Assembly: GCF_002086125.1 (NCBI RefSeq)
Contig: NZ_MVHG01000018.1
Span: forward strand, 16,032 to 80,031
Length of the DNA stretch: 64,000 nucleotides
Source: Mycobacterium arosiense ATCC BAA-1401 = DSM 45069
GTDB taxonomy: Bacteria; Actinomycetota; Actinomycetes; Mycobacteriales; Mycobacteriaceae
Reading direction: 5' to 3'
Made by a program: the position numbers and the translations under genes. Position 1 is the stretch's first letter; every line of letters starts with the position of its first letter. Below are positions 11,171-19,051 of this stretch, in pieces. Below the pieces are notes generated by a model that was not told the origin of the DNA, searched no databases, and saw nothing but the letters and a program-made list of their open reading frames with translations.

Positions 11171-12043
11171 CTAGGCCGGGACCAGTTCGACGCCCGACAG
11201 CACGACGGCGTTGTCGCGCGAGGGCGCGACAACGCTGGCCAGGAAGCGGCCATCAGAAGACGTCGAGTCCTTCCAGATGCCGACCTTGAGCGTTTCGCCG
11301 GGGAAAGCCACCCCGGCGAAACGCGCGCCGTAGGCCGCAACCGCCCCGGCATCACCGTCGAGCAGCGCATCGGTGATGGCCTTACAGGTCATGCCGTAGG
11401 TGCACAACCCGTGCAGGATGGGCTGGGAAAACCCCGCGGCCGCAGCAAAATCGGGATCGGAATGCAGCGGGTTGCGGTCACCGCACAGCCGGTAGAGCAG
11501 CGCCTGTTGGGGCAGGATCGGCATATCGACCTCGAGATCGGGTGCCCGGTCGGGCGCCGCGTCCGAGGATGACGGCCCGCGCTCGCCGCCGAATCCGCCC
11601 TCACCGCGGGCGAAAATCGACCGGCGTTGCGTCCACAACGCCGTGCCGTCGGGGGCGGTCACCGTCGTCTCGCTCCAGATCACCGCGGCCTTGCCCTTGT
11701 CCCAGATGTCGGTGAACCGGGTGACGGCCTTGGCCGAGCCCGACGGCGGCAGCGGCGCGGGCGCCTCGATCCGTTCGCTGGCGTGTAACACCTTGCTCAG
11801 CTCGATGTCGATGCCGGGGAACTTGACGGTTGGCGGCTTCGTGGCATGGAAGGTGGCGGCCACGTTGCCGAACGTCGGCAGCACCTGCGGCGTGTCGTCG
11901 GTTAGGTAGCGCAGCTCGCGCGGGTCCATCGGATCGGCGCCGGCGCCCAACCCGAGGTGATAAAGCTGCACATCGCTGCTGGCCCAAGAGAATTCGATGG
12001 GATCCAGCTCCGCGTTCAGCGCGACCTCTACGTCGATCGGCAT
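11171..12043 (-). CDS. MaoC-like (R)-specific enoyl-CoA hydratase (Rv3538-like)
   Basis: A 290-residue double hot-dog protein. The second domain carries the hydratase-2 motif GDRNPLHSDPDFAAAAGF followed by QPILHGLCTYG (about residues 190-220), with catalytic Asp and His visible. The N-terminal half is a degenerate hot-dog domain, as in fungal and mammalian MFE-2 hydratases. It is expected to hydrate a sterol side-chain enoyl-CoA; the exact intermediate is not set by sequence. The gene follows kstD on the same strand with one base between the kstD stop and this ATG order reversed (its ATG at 12043, kstD stop at 12045), which makes this the upstream gene of neither: transcription runs kstD then this gene, from the shared KstR promoter at 13729. 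Confidence 0.88.
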   Translation of the reverse strand: MPIDVEVALNAELDPIEFSWASSDVQLYHLGLGAGADPMDPRELRYLTDDTPQVLPTFGNVAATFHATKPPTVKFPGIDIELSKVLHASERIEAPAPLPPSGSAKAVTRFTDIWDKGKAAVIWSETTVTAPDGTALWTQRRSIFARGEGGFGGERGPSSSDAAPDRAPDLEVDMPILPQQALLYRLCGDRNPLHSDPDFAAAAGFSQPILHGLCTYGMTCKAITDALLDGDAGAVAAYGARFAGVAFPGETLKVGIWKDSTSSDGRFLASVVAPSRDNAVVLSGVELVPA

Positions 12044-12044
12044 G

Positions 12045-13727
12045 TCAGTGACCCCCCGCTATGTGCAACGCCGCCAGGTATCCGAACGTCATGGCCGGAC
12101 CGATGGTGCCACCCGGACCGGGGTAGGTGTGGCCCATCACCGGGGCGCTCACATTGCCGGCGGCGTAAAGGCCTTCGATGATGCTGCCGTCGTCGCGCAG
12201 CGCTCGCCCGTGAACATCGGTGCGGATGCCGCCCTTGGTGCCCAGGTCCCCGGGCACCATCTTGGCCGCATAGTACGGCGCGTGCGTGATCTCGCCGAGG
12301 TTGGGGTTCGGCTTGTTGGTCGGGTCGCCGTAGTAGCGGTCGTAGGCGCTCTCGCCGCGATGGTAGTCCTCGTCGACACCGGAGCGCGCGAACCCGTTGA
12401 AACGTTCCACGGTCGCGGTGAATCCGTTCACCGGAAGGCCGGCCTGCTGCGCCAGCTCCGCCAGCGTGTCGGCCTGGATAATGACGCCGGACTCCAGCCA
12501 CTTGCGCGGAATGCGTTGTCCGGGCTGCAATCCCGCGAAGATGTAGCGGTCCCGGTACTGCTGGTCGAACACCAGCCACGCGGGAATGTTCTCGCCCGGC
12601 CCGGGCCCCAGGCCGTATTCACCGCCGTACATGTGGTGGCAGGCTTCGACGTAGGGCATCGATTCGTTCATGAACCGCTTGCCCGACATGTTGACGATGA
12701 TCGAACCCGGCGAATTGCGCTCGGACAAGGCAAACCAGGGTGCGCCCACCAGCGGGACTGTCGGACCCCACCAGGCGTCTTCCATGAGATCCAATGCTGC
12801 GCCGAGCTTTTCGCCCGCCAGGATTCCATCACCGGTGTTGGCCGCCGCGCCGACGGTCCACTCGGTGGTGATCGGGGCGCGCTGGTATTTCACCCGCATC
12901 TGTTCGTTGTGCTCGAAGCCACCCGACGCCAGGATCACCCCGCGCCGGGCCCGGATCAGCCGTGGTTCGCCCGATTCGGCATCGCCGGCTTCGCGCACAT
13001 AGACGCCGCGCACGACACCGTCTTCGACGTAGAGGTCGGTAAGCGCGGTGTTGAGCACCACCGGAACGCCGGCCCGCTGCAACCCGATCCGCAGCGGCCC
13101 GATCAACGCGCGGCCCATGCCGACGAGGTTCTTGCCGGTCGCCTTGGCCCACATGGTGCGTGCCCCGACCTTCAGGCTGCGCAGCACGCCGCGCGGGTGA
13201 CGCTTCAGCTGGTTCAGCCGCACGTAATCCTGTTGCATCACCACCACGTTCAGCGGGACCTTGCCGTAGGCCGGCTCCAAACCGGCTTCGTCGGCGCCGA
13301 GCTTGCGGGCGTCGAACGGCTTCGGCTCGATCGATCGGCCCTCCGCCCGGCCGCCCGGCGACTCGGGGTAGTAGTCGGAGTACTTCGGCACCCAGCACAT
13401 CTTCAGCGGGGTGTGCTCGAGCACAAACGACAGCATCTCCGGGCCGCGATCGAGATAGGTGTCGATGCGTTCCGGCTCGACGACGTCGCCGATGATCCCG
13501 TGCAGATAGGTGCGGGCGGCCTCGGCGGTATCGCGCACCCCATCACGCTTGAGGATCTCGTTGTTCGGGATCCAAACGCCGCCGCCCGAGCGGGCGGTCG
13601 AGCCACCGTAGTGGGGGGCCTTTTCGATGACTATGGTGGAAAGACCCCGGTGAGCGGCGGTAAGGGCGGCCACCATGCCGGCCCCGCCGCTCCCGACCAC
13701 GACGACGTCATACTCCTGCGCTGACAT
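12045..13727 (-). CDS. kstD: 3-ketosteroid delta-1-dehydrogenase KstD
   Basis: A 560-residue FAD enzyme that introduces the C1-C2 double bond into ring A of androstenedione-type steroids. The FAD-binding GSGGAG lies at residues 12-17 and the second flavin region GLYAAGNVSAPVMGHTYPG near the C-terminus. The sequence follows M. tuberculosis KstD throughout. The ATG at 13727 is chosen because an in-frame ATG three codons upstream lies within the KstR operator. It is divergent from hsaE and leads a two-gene unit with the Rv3538-like hydratase. With KshA it causes ring B opening. Confidence 0.96.
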   Translation of the reverse strand: MSAQEYDVVVVGSGGAGMVAALTAAHRGLSTIVIEKAPHYGGSTARSGGGVWIPNNEILKRDGVRDTAEAARTYLHGIIGDVVEPERIDTYLDRGPEMLSFVLEHTPLKMCWVPKYSDYYPESPGGRAEGRSIEPKPFDARKLGADEAGLEPAYGKVPLNVVVMQQDYVRLNQLKRHPRGVLRSLKVGARTMWAKATGKNLVGMGRALIGPLRIGLQRAGVPVVLNTALTDLYVEDGVVRGVYVREAGDAESGEPRLIRARRGVILASGGFEHNEQMRVKYQRAPITTEWTVGAAANTGDGILAGEKLGAALDLMEDAWWGPTVPLVGAPWFALSERNSPGSIIVNMSGKRFMNESMPYVEACHHMYGGEYGLGPGPGENIPAWLVFDQQYRDRYIFAGLQPGQRIPRKWLESGVIIQADTLAELAQQAGLPVNGFTATVERFNGFARSGVDEDYHRGESAYDRYYGDPTNKPNPNLGEITHAPYYAAKMVPGDLGTKGGIRTDVHGRALRDDGSIIEGLYAAGNVSAPVMGHTYPGPGGTIGPAMTFGYLAALHIAGGH

Positions 13728-13728
13728 G

Positions 13729-13742
13729 TAGAACACGTTATA
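13729..13742. promoter_or_regulatory. KstR operator between kstD and hsaE
   Basis: TAGAACACGTTATA matches TnnAACnnGTTnnA. It begins one base upstream of the kstD ATG and lies 57 bp upstream of hsaE. Occupation would block initiation at kstD directly. It is the only box in this divergent region, so it probably serves both directions. Confidence 0.87.
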
Positions 13743-13799
13743 GAATTGCCCGGGGCGGCCGCTACTGGACCGGTCGACCGCACGAGGAGACTTGGAAAA

Positions 13800-14585
13800 A
13801 TGCTCAGTGTTGCCACGCGCGACGAGCTAGCTGCCGAATTGGCGCAAGCCGAGCGGAGCGGTGAGCCGATCGCCCCGTTGACCGCCGCATATCCGGACAT
13901 CGACGTCGTCGACGCGTACGAGATTCAGCTGATCAACATCCGCCAGCGAGTCGCGGAGGGCGCCCGGGTGCTCGGCCACAAGGTGGGCCTCTCGTCGAAG
14001 GCGATCCAGCAAATGATGGGCGTCGACGAGCCGGACTACGGACACCTGCTCGACGAGATGCAGCTGTCCGAGGACACCCCGGTCAAGACGAACCGCTACC
14101 TGTACCCCCGGGTTGAGGTCGAGGTCGGATTCATCCTGAACGCCGACCTGCCCGGAGCCGGCTGCACCGAGGACGACGTGCTGGCGGCCACCGAAGCGTT
14201 GGTCCCGTCCATCGAGCTGATCGATACCCGGATCACCGACTGGAAGATCGAACTGTGCGACACCATCGCCGATAACGCATCGTCGGCGGGTTTCGTGCTC
14301 GGCGAGGCGCGCGTTTCGCCCCGCGACATCGACGTCAAGGGGATCGACGCCGTGTTGCGCTGTAACGGTGAGGTCGTCGCCGAAGGTCGCACCGACGCGG
14401 TGCTGGGCAACCCGGTCACCGCGGTGGCGTGGCTGGCCCGCAAGGTGGACGGCTTCGGGGTCCGCCTGCGCAAGGGCGACGTGGTGTTGCCCGGATCCTG
14501 CACGAAAGCGATCGACGCGCACCCGGGCGAGAATTTCGTCGCCGAGTTCGCGGGCCTCGGTTCGGTGCGTTTATCGTTCGAATAG
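13800..14585 (+). CDS. hsaE: 2-hydroxypenta-2,4-dienoate hydratase HsaE
   Basis: A 261-residue protein, identical in length to M. tuberculosis HsaE. It hydrates 2-hydroxyhexa-2,4-dienoate, released from rings A/B after meta-cleavage, to 4-hydroxy-2-oxohexanoate. It belongs to the fumarylacetoacetate-hydrolase-like hydratase family (MhpD type): GHKVGLSS, EVEVGFIL with metal-binding acidic residues, and the C-terminal LPGSCTKAIDAHPGE. The ATG at 13800 has GAGGAGA 10-16 bp upstream. It is first in hsaE-hsaG-hsaF, the last three steps to pyruvate and propionyl-CoA. Confidence 0.95.
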   Translation: MLSVATRDELAAELAQAERSGEPIAPLTAAYPDIDVVDAYEIQLINIRQRVAEGARVLGHKVGLSSKAIQQMMGVDEPDYGHLLDEMQLSEDTPVKTNRYLYPRVEVEVGFILNADLPGAGCTEDDVLAATEALVPSIELIDTRITDWKIELCDTIADNASSAGFVLGEARVSPRDIDVKGIDAVLRCNGEVVAEGRTDAVLGNPVTAVAWLARKVDGFGVRLRKGDVVLPGSCTKAIDAHPGENFVAEFAGLGSVRLSFE

Positions 14586-14637
14586 GCTCGATTTAAATCG
14601 TCTAACTTAAATATCAAAAGCTTCGAAAAGGGGCATC
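14586..14637. promoter_or_regulatory. AT-rich gap with 12-bp palindrome in the hsaE-hsaG junction
   Basis: This 52-bp gap is much richer in A+T than its surroundings. It contains the perfect palindrome CGATTTAAATCG at 14589-14600, then TTAAATAT and the hsaG ribosome site AAAAGGGG at 14624-14631. It could be an internal promoter or operator, or an mRNA processing site. No KstR box is present. Confidence 0.4.
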
Positions 14638-15558
14638 ATGCCGATTAAGGCGACTGTGGCCATTGTCGGGTCGGGGAACATCAGCACTGACCTGCTCTAC
14701 AAGCTGCTGCGATCGGACTGGCTGGAACCGCGCTGGATGGTGGGCATCGACCCGGAAAGCGAGGGCCTGGCCCGCGCCCGCAAGCTGGGTCTGGAGACCA
14801 CCCACGAGGGGGTGGACTGGCTGTTGGCGCAGGCGGAGAAGCCCGACTTGGTGTTCGAAGCGACCAGCGCCTACGTGCACCGCGACGCCGCCCCCAAATA
14901 CGCCGAGGCCGGCATCCGGGCCATCGACCTGACGCCGGCGGCTGTTGGTCCGGCCGTCATCCCGCCGGCCAACCTGCGCGAGCACCTCGACGCGCCGAAC
15001 GTCAACATGATCACCTGCGGCGGGCAGGCCACCATCCCGATCGTCTACGCCGTTAGTCGCGTCGTCGAGGTTCCCTACGCCGAGATCGTGGCGTCGGTCG
15101 CGTCGGTTTCGGCGGGTCCGGGGACGCGGGCCAACATCGACGAGTTCACCAAGACGACCAGCAGGGGCGTGGAGACCATCGGCGGCGCCAAGCGCGGCAA
15201 GGCGATCATCATCTTGAACCCGGCCGACCCGCCGATGATCATGCGCGACACCATCTTCTGCGCCATTCCCGAGGACGCCGACCGGGACGCGATCGCCAAG
15301 TCCATCCACGACGTGGTGGCCGAGGTGGCGACCTACGTGCCGGGATACCGGCTGCTCAACGAGCCCCAGTTCGACGACCCATCGATCAACTCCGGCGGCC
15401 AGGCGCTGGTCACCACGTTTGTCGAAGTGGAGGGTGCGGGCGACTATCTGCCGCCTTACGCTGGAAATCTCGACATCATGACCGCCGCGGCCACCAAAGT
15501 CGGCGAGGAGATCGCCAAGGAGTCCTTGAGCGCGACGGCCGGAGGAGCGCAATCATGA
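14638..15558 (+). CDS. hsaG: Acylating propionaldehyde dehydrogenase HsaG
   Basis: A 306-residue CoA-acylating aldehyde dehydrogenase of the DmpF/BphJ type that converts propanal from HsaF to propionyl-CoA with NAD+. The Rossmann loop GSGNIS begins at G11, and the catalytic cysteine is C127 in ITCGGQ. The ATG at 14638 has AAAAGGGG 6 bp upstream. Its stop overlaps the hsaF start as ATGA, as expected for two enzymes that form a channelling complex through which the aldehyde passes. Confidence 0.95.
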   Translation: MPIKATVAIVGSGNISTDLLYKLLRSDWLEPRWMVGIDPESEGLARARKLGLETTHEGVDWLLAQAEKPDLVFEATSAYVHRDAAPKYAEAGIRAIDLTPAAVGPAVIPPANLREHLDAPNVNMITCGGQATIPIVYAVSRVVEVPYAEIVASVASVSAGPGTRANIDEFTKTTSRGVETIGGAKRGKAIIILNPADPPMIMRDTIFCAIPEDADRDAIAKSIHDVVAEVATYVPGYRLLNEPQFDDPSINSGGQALVTTFVEVEGAGDYLPPYAGNLDIMTAAATKVGEEIAKESLSATAGGAQS

Positions 15559-16610
15559 GTGACATCTTCTTCAACCCGATCTGGGACGTCCGGCTGACCG
15601 ACACGTCGTTGCGGGACGGCTCCCACCACAAGCGCCACCAGTTCACCGCCGACGAGGTCGGCGCCATCGTGGCGGCCTTGGACGCCGCGGGCGTGCCCGT
15701 CATCGAGGTCACCCACGGCGACGGGCTGGGTGGGTCGAGCTTCAACTACGGGTTCTCCAAGACGCCCGAGCAGGAGCTGATCAAGCTCGCCGCCGAGACC
15801 GCCAAAGAGGCCAAGATCGCCTTCTTGATGTTGCCCGGCGTCGGCACCAAGGAAGACATCAAGGAGGCCAAGAACAACGGCGGCTCGATCTGCCGGATCG
15901 CCACGCACTGCACCGAGGCCGACGTGTCGATCCAGCACTTCGGCCTGGCCCGCGAACTCGGCCTGGAAACCGTCGGGTTCTTGATGATGAGCCACACCAT
16001 CTCGCCGGAGAAGCTGGCCGCCCAGGCCCGGATCATGGCCGACGCGGGCTGTCAGTGCGTCTACGTCGTCGATTCGGCCGGGGCGCTGGTCCTCGAGGGC
16101 GTGCGTGACCGGGTCGCCGCGCTGGTCGCCGAGCTCGGCGAGGACGCCCAGGTGGGTTTTCACGGTCATGAGAACCTCGGGCTGGGCGTGGCCAACAGCG
16201 TGGAGGCCGTCCGGGCTGGTGCCAAGCAGATCGACGGCTCGTGCCGCCGGTTCGGCGCCGGCGCCGGAAACGCGCCCGTCGAGGCGCTGATCGGGGTGTT
16301 CGACAAGATCGGCGTCAAGACCGGGATCGACTTCTTCGACATCGCCGACGCCGCCGAAGAGGTGGTCGCCCCGGCGATGCCCGCCGAGTGCCTGCTGGAT
16401 CGCAACGCCCTGATCATGGGCTACTCCGGGGTGTACTCGAGCTTCCTCAAACACGCCATCCGCCAGTCCGAACGCTACGGCGTGCCGGCGCATGAGCTGC
16501 TGCACCGCGCGGGCCAGCGCAAGCTCATCGGCGGCCAGGAGGACCAGCTGATCGACATTGCGCTCGAGATCAAGCGCGAACAGGAGAGTGGCGCCGCGGC
16601 CCCGCGTTGA
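15555..16610 (+). CDS. hsaF: 4-hydroxy-2-oxohexanoate aldolase HsaF
   Basis: A 351-residue class II aldolase of the DmpG/BphI family cleaving 4-hydroxy-2-oxohexanoate to pyruvate and propanal. The N-terminal TIM-barrel motif [10 protein letters not shown] gives R20, D21 and H24; metal ligands H203 and H205 lie in GFHGHENLG. The C-terminal DmpG communication domain (about residues 280-351) binds HsaG. The start overlaps hsaG by ATGA. It ends the hsa unit; the following gene starts 62 bp later and appears unrelated. Confidence 0.95.
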   Translation: MSDIFFNPIWDVRLTDTSLRDGSHHKRHQFTADEVGAIVAALDAAGVPVIEVTHGDGLGGSSFNYGFSKTPEQELIKLAAETAKEAKIAFLMLPGVGTKEDIKEAKNNGGSICRIATHCTEADVSIQHFGLARELGLETVGFLMMSHTISPEKLAAQARIMADAGCQCVYVVDSAGALVLEGVRDRVAALVAELGEDAQVGFHGHENLGLGVANSVEAVRAGAKQIDGSCRRFGAGAGNAPVEALIGVFDKIGVKTGIDFFDIADAAEEVVAPAMPAECLLDRNALIMGYSGVYSSFLKHAIRQSERYGVPAHELLHRAGQRKLIGGQEDQLIDIALEIKREQESGAAAPR

Positions 16611-16672
16611 CCAGCCGCTTCGCCCACCGCACGCACAGGCGGCGCAAAGCTAGCGCGAGTAGCCTGGCGCCT

Positions 16673-16984
16673 ATGAGCACATCCAACACAGTCGGCGCCC
16701 GTCGCCGCGGGCTGTACGGCCTGCTCGCCGGGGGATTCATGACGGCTACCGCCGCTATGGTGATCGCGCTCCCCGTGGCGGGCATAGCCAGCGCAAATCC
16801 GCAGTGCGATCAGGACGTGGGTGCATCCATCGACTCGTACCTGCAGAAGCACCCGGACCTGCACCGGCAATTGCAGCAAAGGGCGCAGGCGGAGGGCGGT
16901 AACGGCAACGTCATCGACTACCTCAATCGGCATCCCGACGTACGCCAGCACCTGATCGACCTGTCCCACTCGTGCCCGCCGTAG
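16673..16984 (+). CDS. Small secreted haemophore-related protein
   Basis: A 103-residue protein with an N-terminal signal peptide: GARRRG, a hydrophobic stretch to about residue 35, and AxA-type cleavage at IASA-N. The mature part of about 65 residues has two cysteines (NPQC and HSCPP, likely a disulfide) and repeated YLxxHPDxxxxL helices (YLQKHPDLHRQL and YLNRHPDVRQHL). This is the pattern of the mycobacterial haem-binding haemophore (MHB) family, which includes Rv0203. ATG at 16673 is chosen because it starts the signal peptide; upstream codons are not conserved in style. It sits between hsaF and the Rv3531c promoter, where M. tuberculosis has PPE62 and PPE61. Haem binding is an inference. 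Confidence 0.72.
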   Translation: MSTSNTVGARRRGLYGLLAGGFMTATAAMVIALPVAGIASANPQCDQDVGASIDSYLQKHPDLHRQLQQRAQAEGGNGNVIDYLNRHPDVRQHLIDLSHSCPP

Positions 16985-17048
16985 TGAGTCGGCGTCGTCG
17001 TTGAACGCTGCGGCCGACGCGCGGGAACGTTCGCCATTGACGAAAAAG

Positions 17049-17062
17049 TAGAACACGTTCTA
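17049..17062. promoter_or_regulatory. KstR operator of the Rv3531c-like operon
   Basis: TAGAACACGTTCTA is a perfect palindromic KstR box. It ends 10 bp upstream of the GTG start at 17073. It would control Rv3531c-Rv3530c-Rv3529c. Confidence 0.9.
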
Positions 17063-17072
17063 GCGTCTAGGC

Positions 17073-18200
17073 GTGTTCTCTGAATCCCTTACCGCTGCGA
17101 TCGCAGAGGCCGAGCAGCTGGTCGCCGACGCACCGTTTATCGAGACCGAAGCCGACCTGCTCGAAGGGTTGCAGTATCTGGCCGGTTGCATCTCGGGCTG
17201 CATCCATCTGGCCGTGGACTACGACCGCGACCATCCCTTCCTGCAATCGGGTACCGGGCCGTTCACCAAGATGGGCCTGGACAACCCCGACACCCTTTAC
17301 TTCGGCACCCGGGTGCATGCCAACCACGACTACGTAGTCACCGGCAGGCGCGGAACCACCACCGACCTGAGTTTCCAGCTACTCGGCGGCGAATACACCG
17401 ACGACTTCGTGCCCGTCAGCCAGGCTGCGTTCGACGATCGCGAGCTCGAGATCGCGCCCGACGGCAGCTTTGAGTGGCGGGTGCGACCCACCAGCCCCGG
17501 ACAATTGGTGATCCGCGAGGTGTACGGGGACTGGTCGGCCCAGCGCGGCACGCTCGCAATCTCCCGGCTCGACACGGCGGGCACCGCGCCGCCGCCGCTG
17601 ACCCGCGAACTCATCGAAAAGCGTTATGCCACAGCGGGAAAGCAGCTTGTCCAGCGAGTGAAGACCTGGCTGCAATTCCCGCAGTGGTTCTATCTCGACC
17701 TGCCGGTCAACACCATGGTGCCGCCGCGGCTGACTCCGGGCGGACTGGCCACGCAGTACTCATCGGTCGGGCACTTCGACCTGCGACCGGATCAGGCGAT
17801 GGTCATCACCATCCCGGTCTCCGACGCACCCTACCTCGGCTTCCAGTTGGGCAGCCTCTGGTACATCTCGCTCGACTACATCAACCACCAGACCTCGCTG
17901 AACAACACTCAGGCGCAGGCGGATCCGGACGGCAAGGTCCGCATTGTGGTTGCCGACCAGAACCCGGGAGTGACCAACTGGGTCGAGACGGTCGGCCACC
18001 GGCGCGGCTTTCTGCAGTTTCGCTGGCAGCGGGTGTCGCGTCAGCTCACCGACGCCGACGGCCCGACCGTCGAGGTGGTCGACATCGACAAGGTTCCGGC
18101 AGCGTTGCCGTACTACGACCACAACAAGATCTCAGAGGACGACTGGCGCGCCCGAATTGCGCTGCGCCACCAACAAATTCAGGCAAGGATGCTGGGATGA
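17073..18200 (+). CDS. DUF1214-type conserved protein (Rv3531c-like)
   Basis: A 375-residue protein, the same length as M. tuberculosis Rv3531c. It has no signal peptide and no membrane segment. The central and C-terminal parts (FHFDLRPDQAMVITI-like region around 235-250 and RRGFLQFRWQRV near 325) resemble the DUF1254/DUF1214 beta-rich proteins. No catalytic residues can be named. GTG at 17073 is used because the KstR operator ends only 10 bp before it, which leaves little room for a leader. The stop overlaps the next SDR as ATGA. Strict KstR-box control points to a sterol role of unknown kind. Confidence 0.82.
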   Translation: MFSESLTAAIAEAEQLVADAPFIETEADLLEGLQYLAGCISGCIHLAVDYDRDHPFLQSGTGPFTKMGLDNPDTLYFGTRVHANHDYVVTGRRGTTTDLSFQLLGGEYTDDFVPVSQAAFDDRELEIAPDGSFEWRVRPTSPGQLVIREVYGDWSAQRGTLAISRLDTAGTAPPPLTRELIEKRYATAGKQLVQRVKTWLQFPQWFYLDLPVNTMVPPRLTPGGLATQYSSVGHFDLRPDQAMVITIPVSDAPYLGFQLGSLWYISLDYINHQTSLNNTQAQADPDGKVRIVVADQNPGVTNWVETVGHRRGFLQFRWQRVSRQLTDADGPTVEVVDIDKVPAALPYYDHNKISEDDWRARIALRHQQIQARMLG

Positions 18201-18979
18201 CGAAGTTGCTCGACGGCAAGGTAGTGGTGATCAGCGGCGTCGGCCCGGGTCTGGGCACGACGCTGGCGCACCGATGCACGCGGGAAGGCGCCGACCTGGT
18301 GCTGGCGGCTCGCACGCAGGAACGGCTGGACGACCTCGCCAAGCAGATCGCCGACCTCGGCGGTCGTGCGACGACGGTGCGCACCGACATCACCGAGGAC
18401 GACCAGGTGAGCAACCTGGTCGATGCCACCATGGAGGCCTACGGCAAGGTTGATGTCCTGATCAACAACGCCTTCCGGGTGCCGTCGCTGAAACCGTTCT
18501 CCGGCATCAGCTTTCAGCACATCCGCGACGCGATCGAACTCAGCGCGCTCGGCGCGCTGCGACTCATCCAGGGCTTCACGCCGGCACTGGCCGAGTCGAA
18601 GGGCTCGATCGTCAACGTCAACTCCATGGTGCTGCGGCACTCGCAGGCGAAGTACGGCGCATATAAGATGGCCAAATCCGCGTTGTTGTCCATGTCGCAT
18701 TCGCTGGCCACCGAGCTGGGCGAGCAGGGGATCAGGGTTAATTCCGTTGCGCCCGGCTATATCTGGGGCGAGACGCTGCAGGGCTACTTCAACCACCAGG
18801 CCGGCAAGTACGGCACCACGGCCGAGCAGATCTACCAGGCCACCGCGGCCGGTTCCGACCTGAAGCGGCTACCGACCGAGGACGAGGTTGCCTCGGCGAT
18901 TCTGTTCATGGCCAGCGACCTGTCCAGTGGCATCACCGGGCAGACCCTGGATGTCAATTGCGGGGAATACCACACCTGA
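18197..18979 (+). CDS. SDR oxidoreductase (Rv3530c-like)
   Basis: A 260-residue SDR, the same length as Rv3530c. The nucleotide loop is SGVGPGLGTT (residues about 14-23), with NNAF replacing the common NNAG. The catalytic tyrosine and lysine are in YGAYKMAKS near residue 155, and the C-terminus has SGITGQTLDVNCGE. The first ATG overlaps the preceding stop (ATGA). Mtb Rv3530c lies in the same KstR-controlled unit; a hydroxysteroid or bile-acid-like hydroxyl group is a plausible substrate, but unproven. Confidence 0.88.
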   Translation: MTKLLDGKVVVISGVGPGLGTTLAHRCTREGADLVLAARTQERLDDLAKQIADLGGRATTVRTDITEDDQVSNLVDATMEAYGKVDVLINNAFRVPSLKPFSGISFQHIRDAIELSALGALRLIQGFTPALAESKGSIVNVNSMVLRHSQAKYGAYKMAKSALLSMSHSLATELGEQGIRVNSVAPGYIWGETLQGYFNHQAGKYGTTAEQIYQATAAGSDLKRLPTEDEVASAILFMASDLSSGITGQTLDVNCGEYHT

Positions 18980-19008
18980 TGCCGCCATCGACGATGCAGC
19001 GGGGGTTC

Positions 19009-19024
19009 CTCCCGCTTGCGGGGG
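19009..19024. repeat. GC-rich hairpin between the SDR and sulfotransferase-like genes
   Basis: CCTCCCGC (19008-19015) pairs with GCGGGGG (19018-19024) around TT, with one G-T pair. It is followed by GACGAAGCGATGAGGAGGAG. It lies within the 72-bp gap inside an operon, so it could reduce downstream expression. I recall similar hairpin-plus-GATGAGGAGG units elsewhere in mycobacterial genomes, so it may be a dispersed element. Confidence 0.45.
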
Positions 19025-19051
19025 ACGAAGCGATGAGGAGGAGATGGCGCG

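Noticed and set aside
13728..13736. Alternative upstream ATG for kstD
   Set aside because: It lies inside the KstR operator and adds only three residues not seen in KstD homologues.
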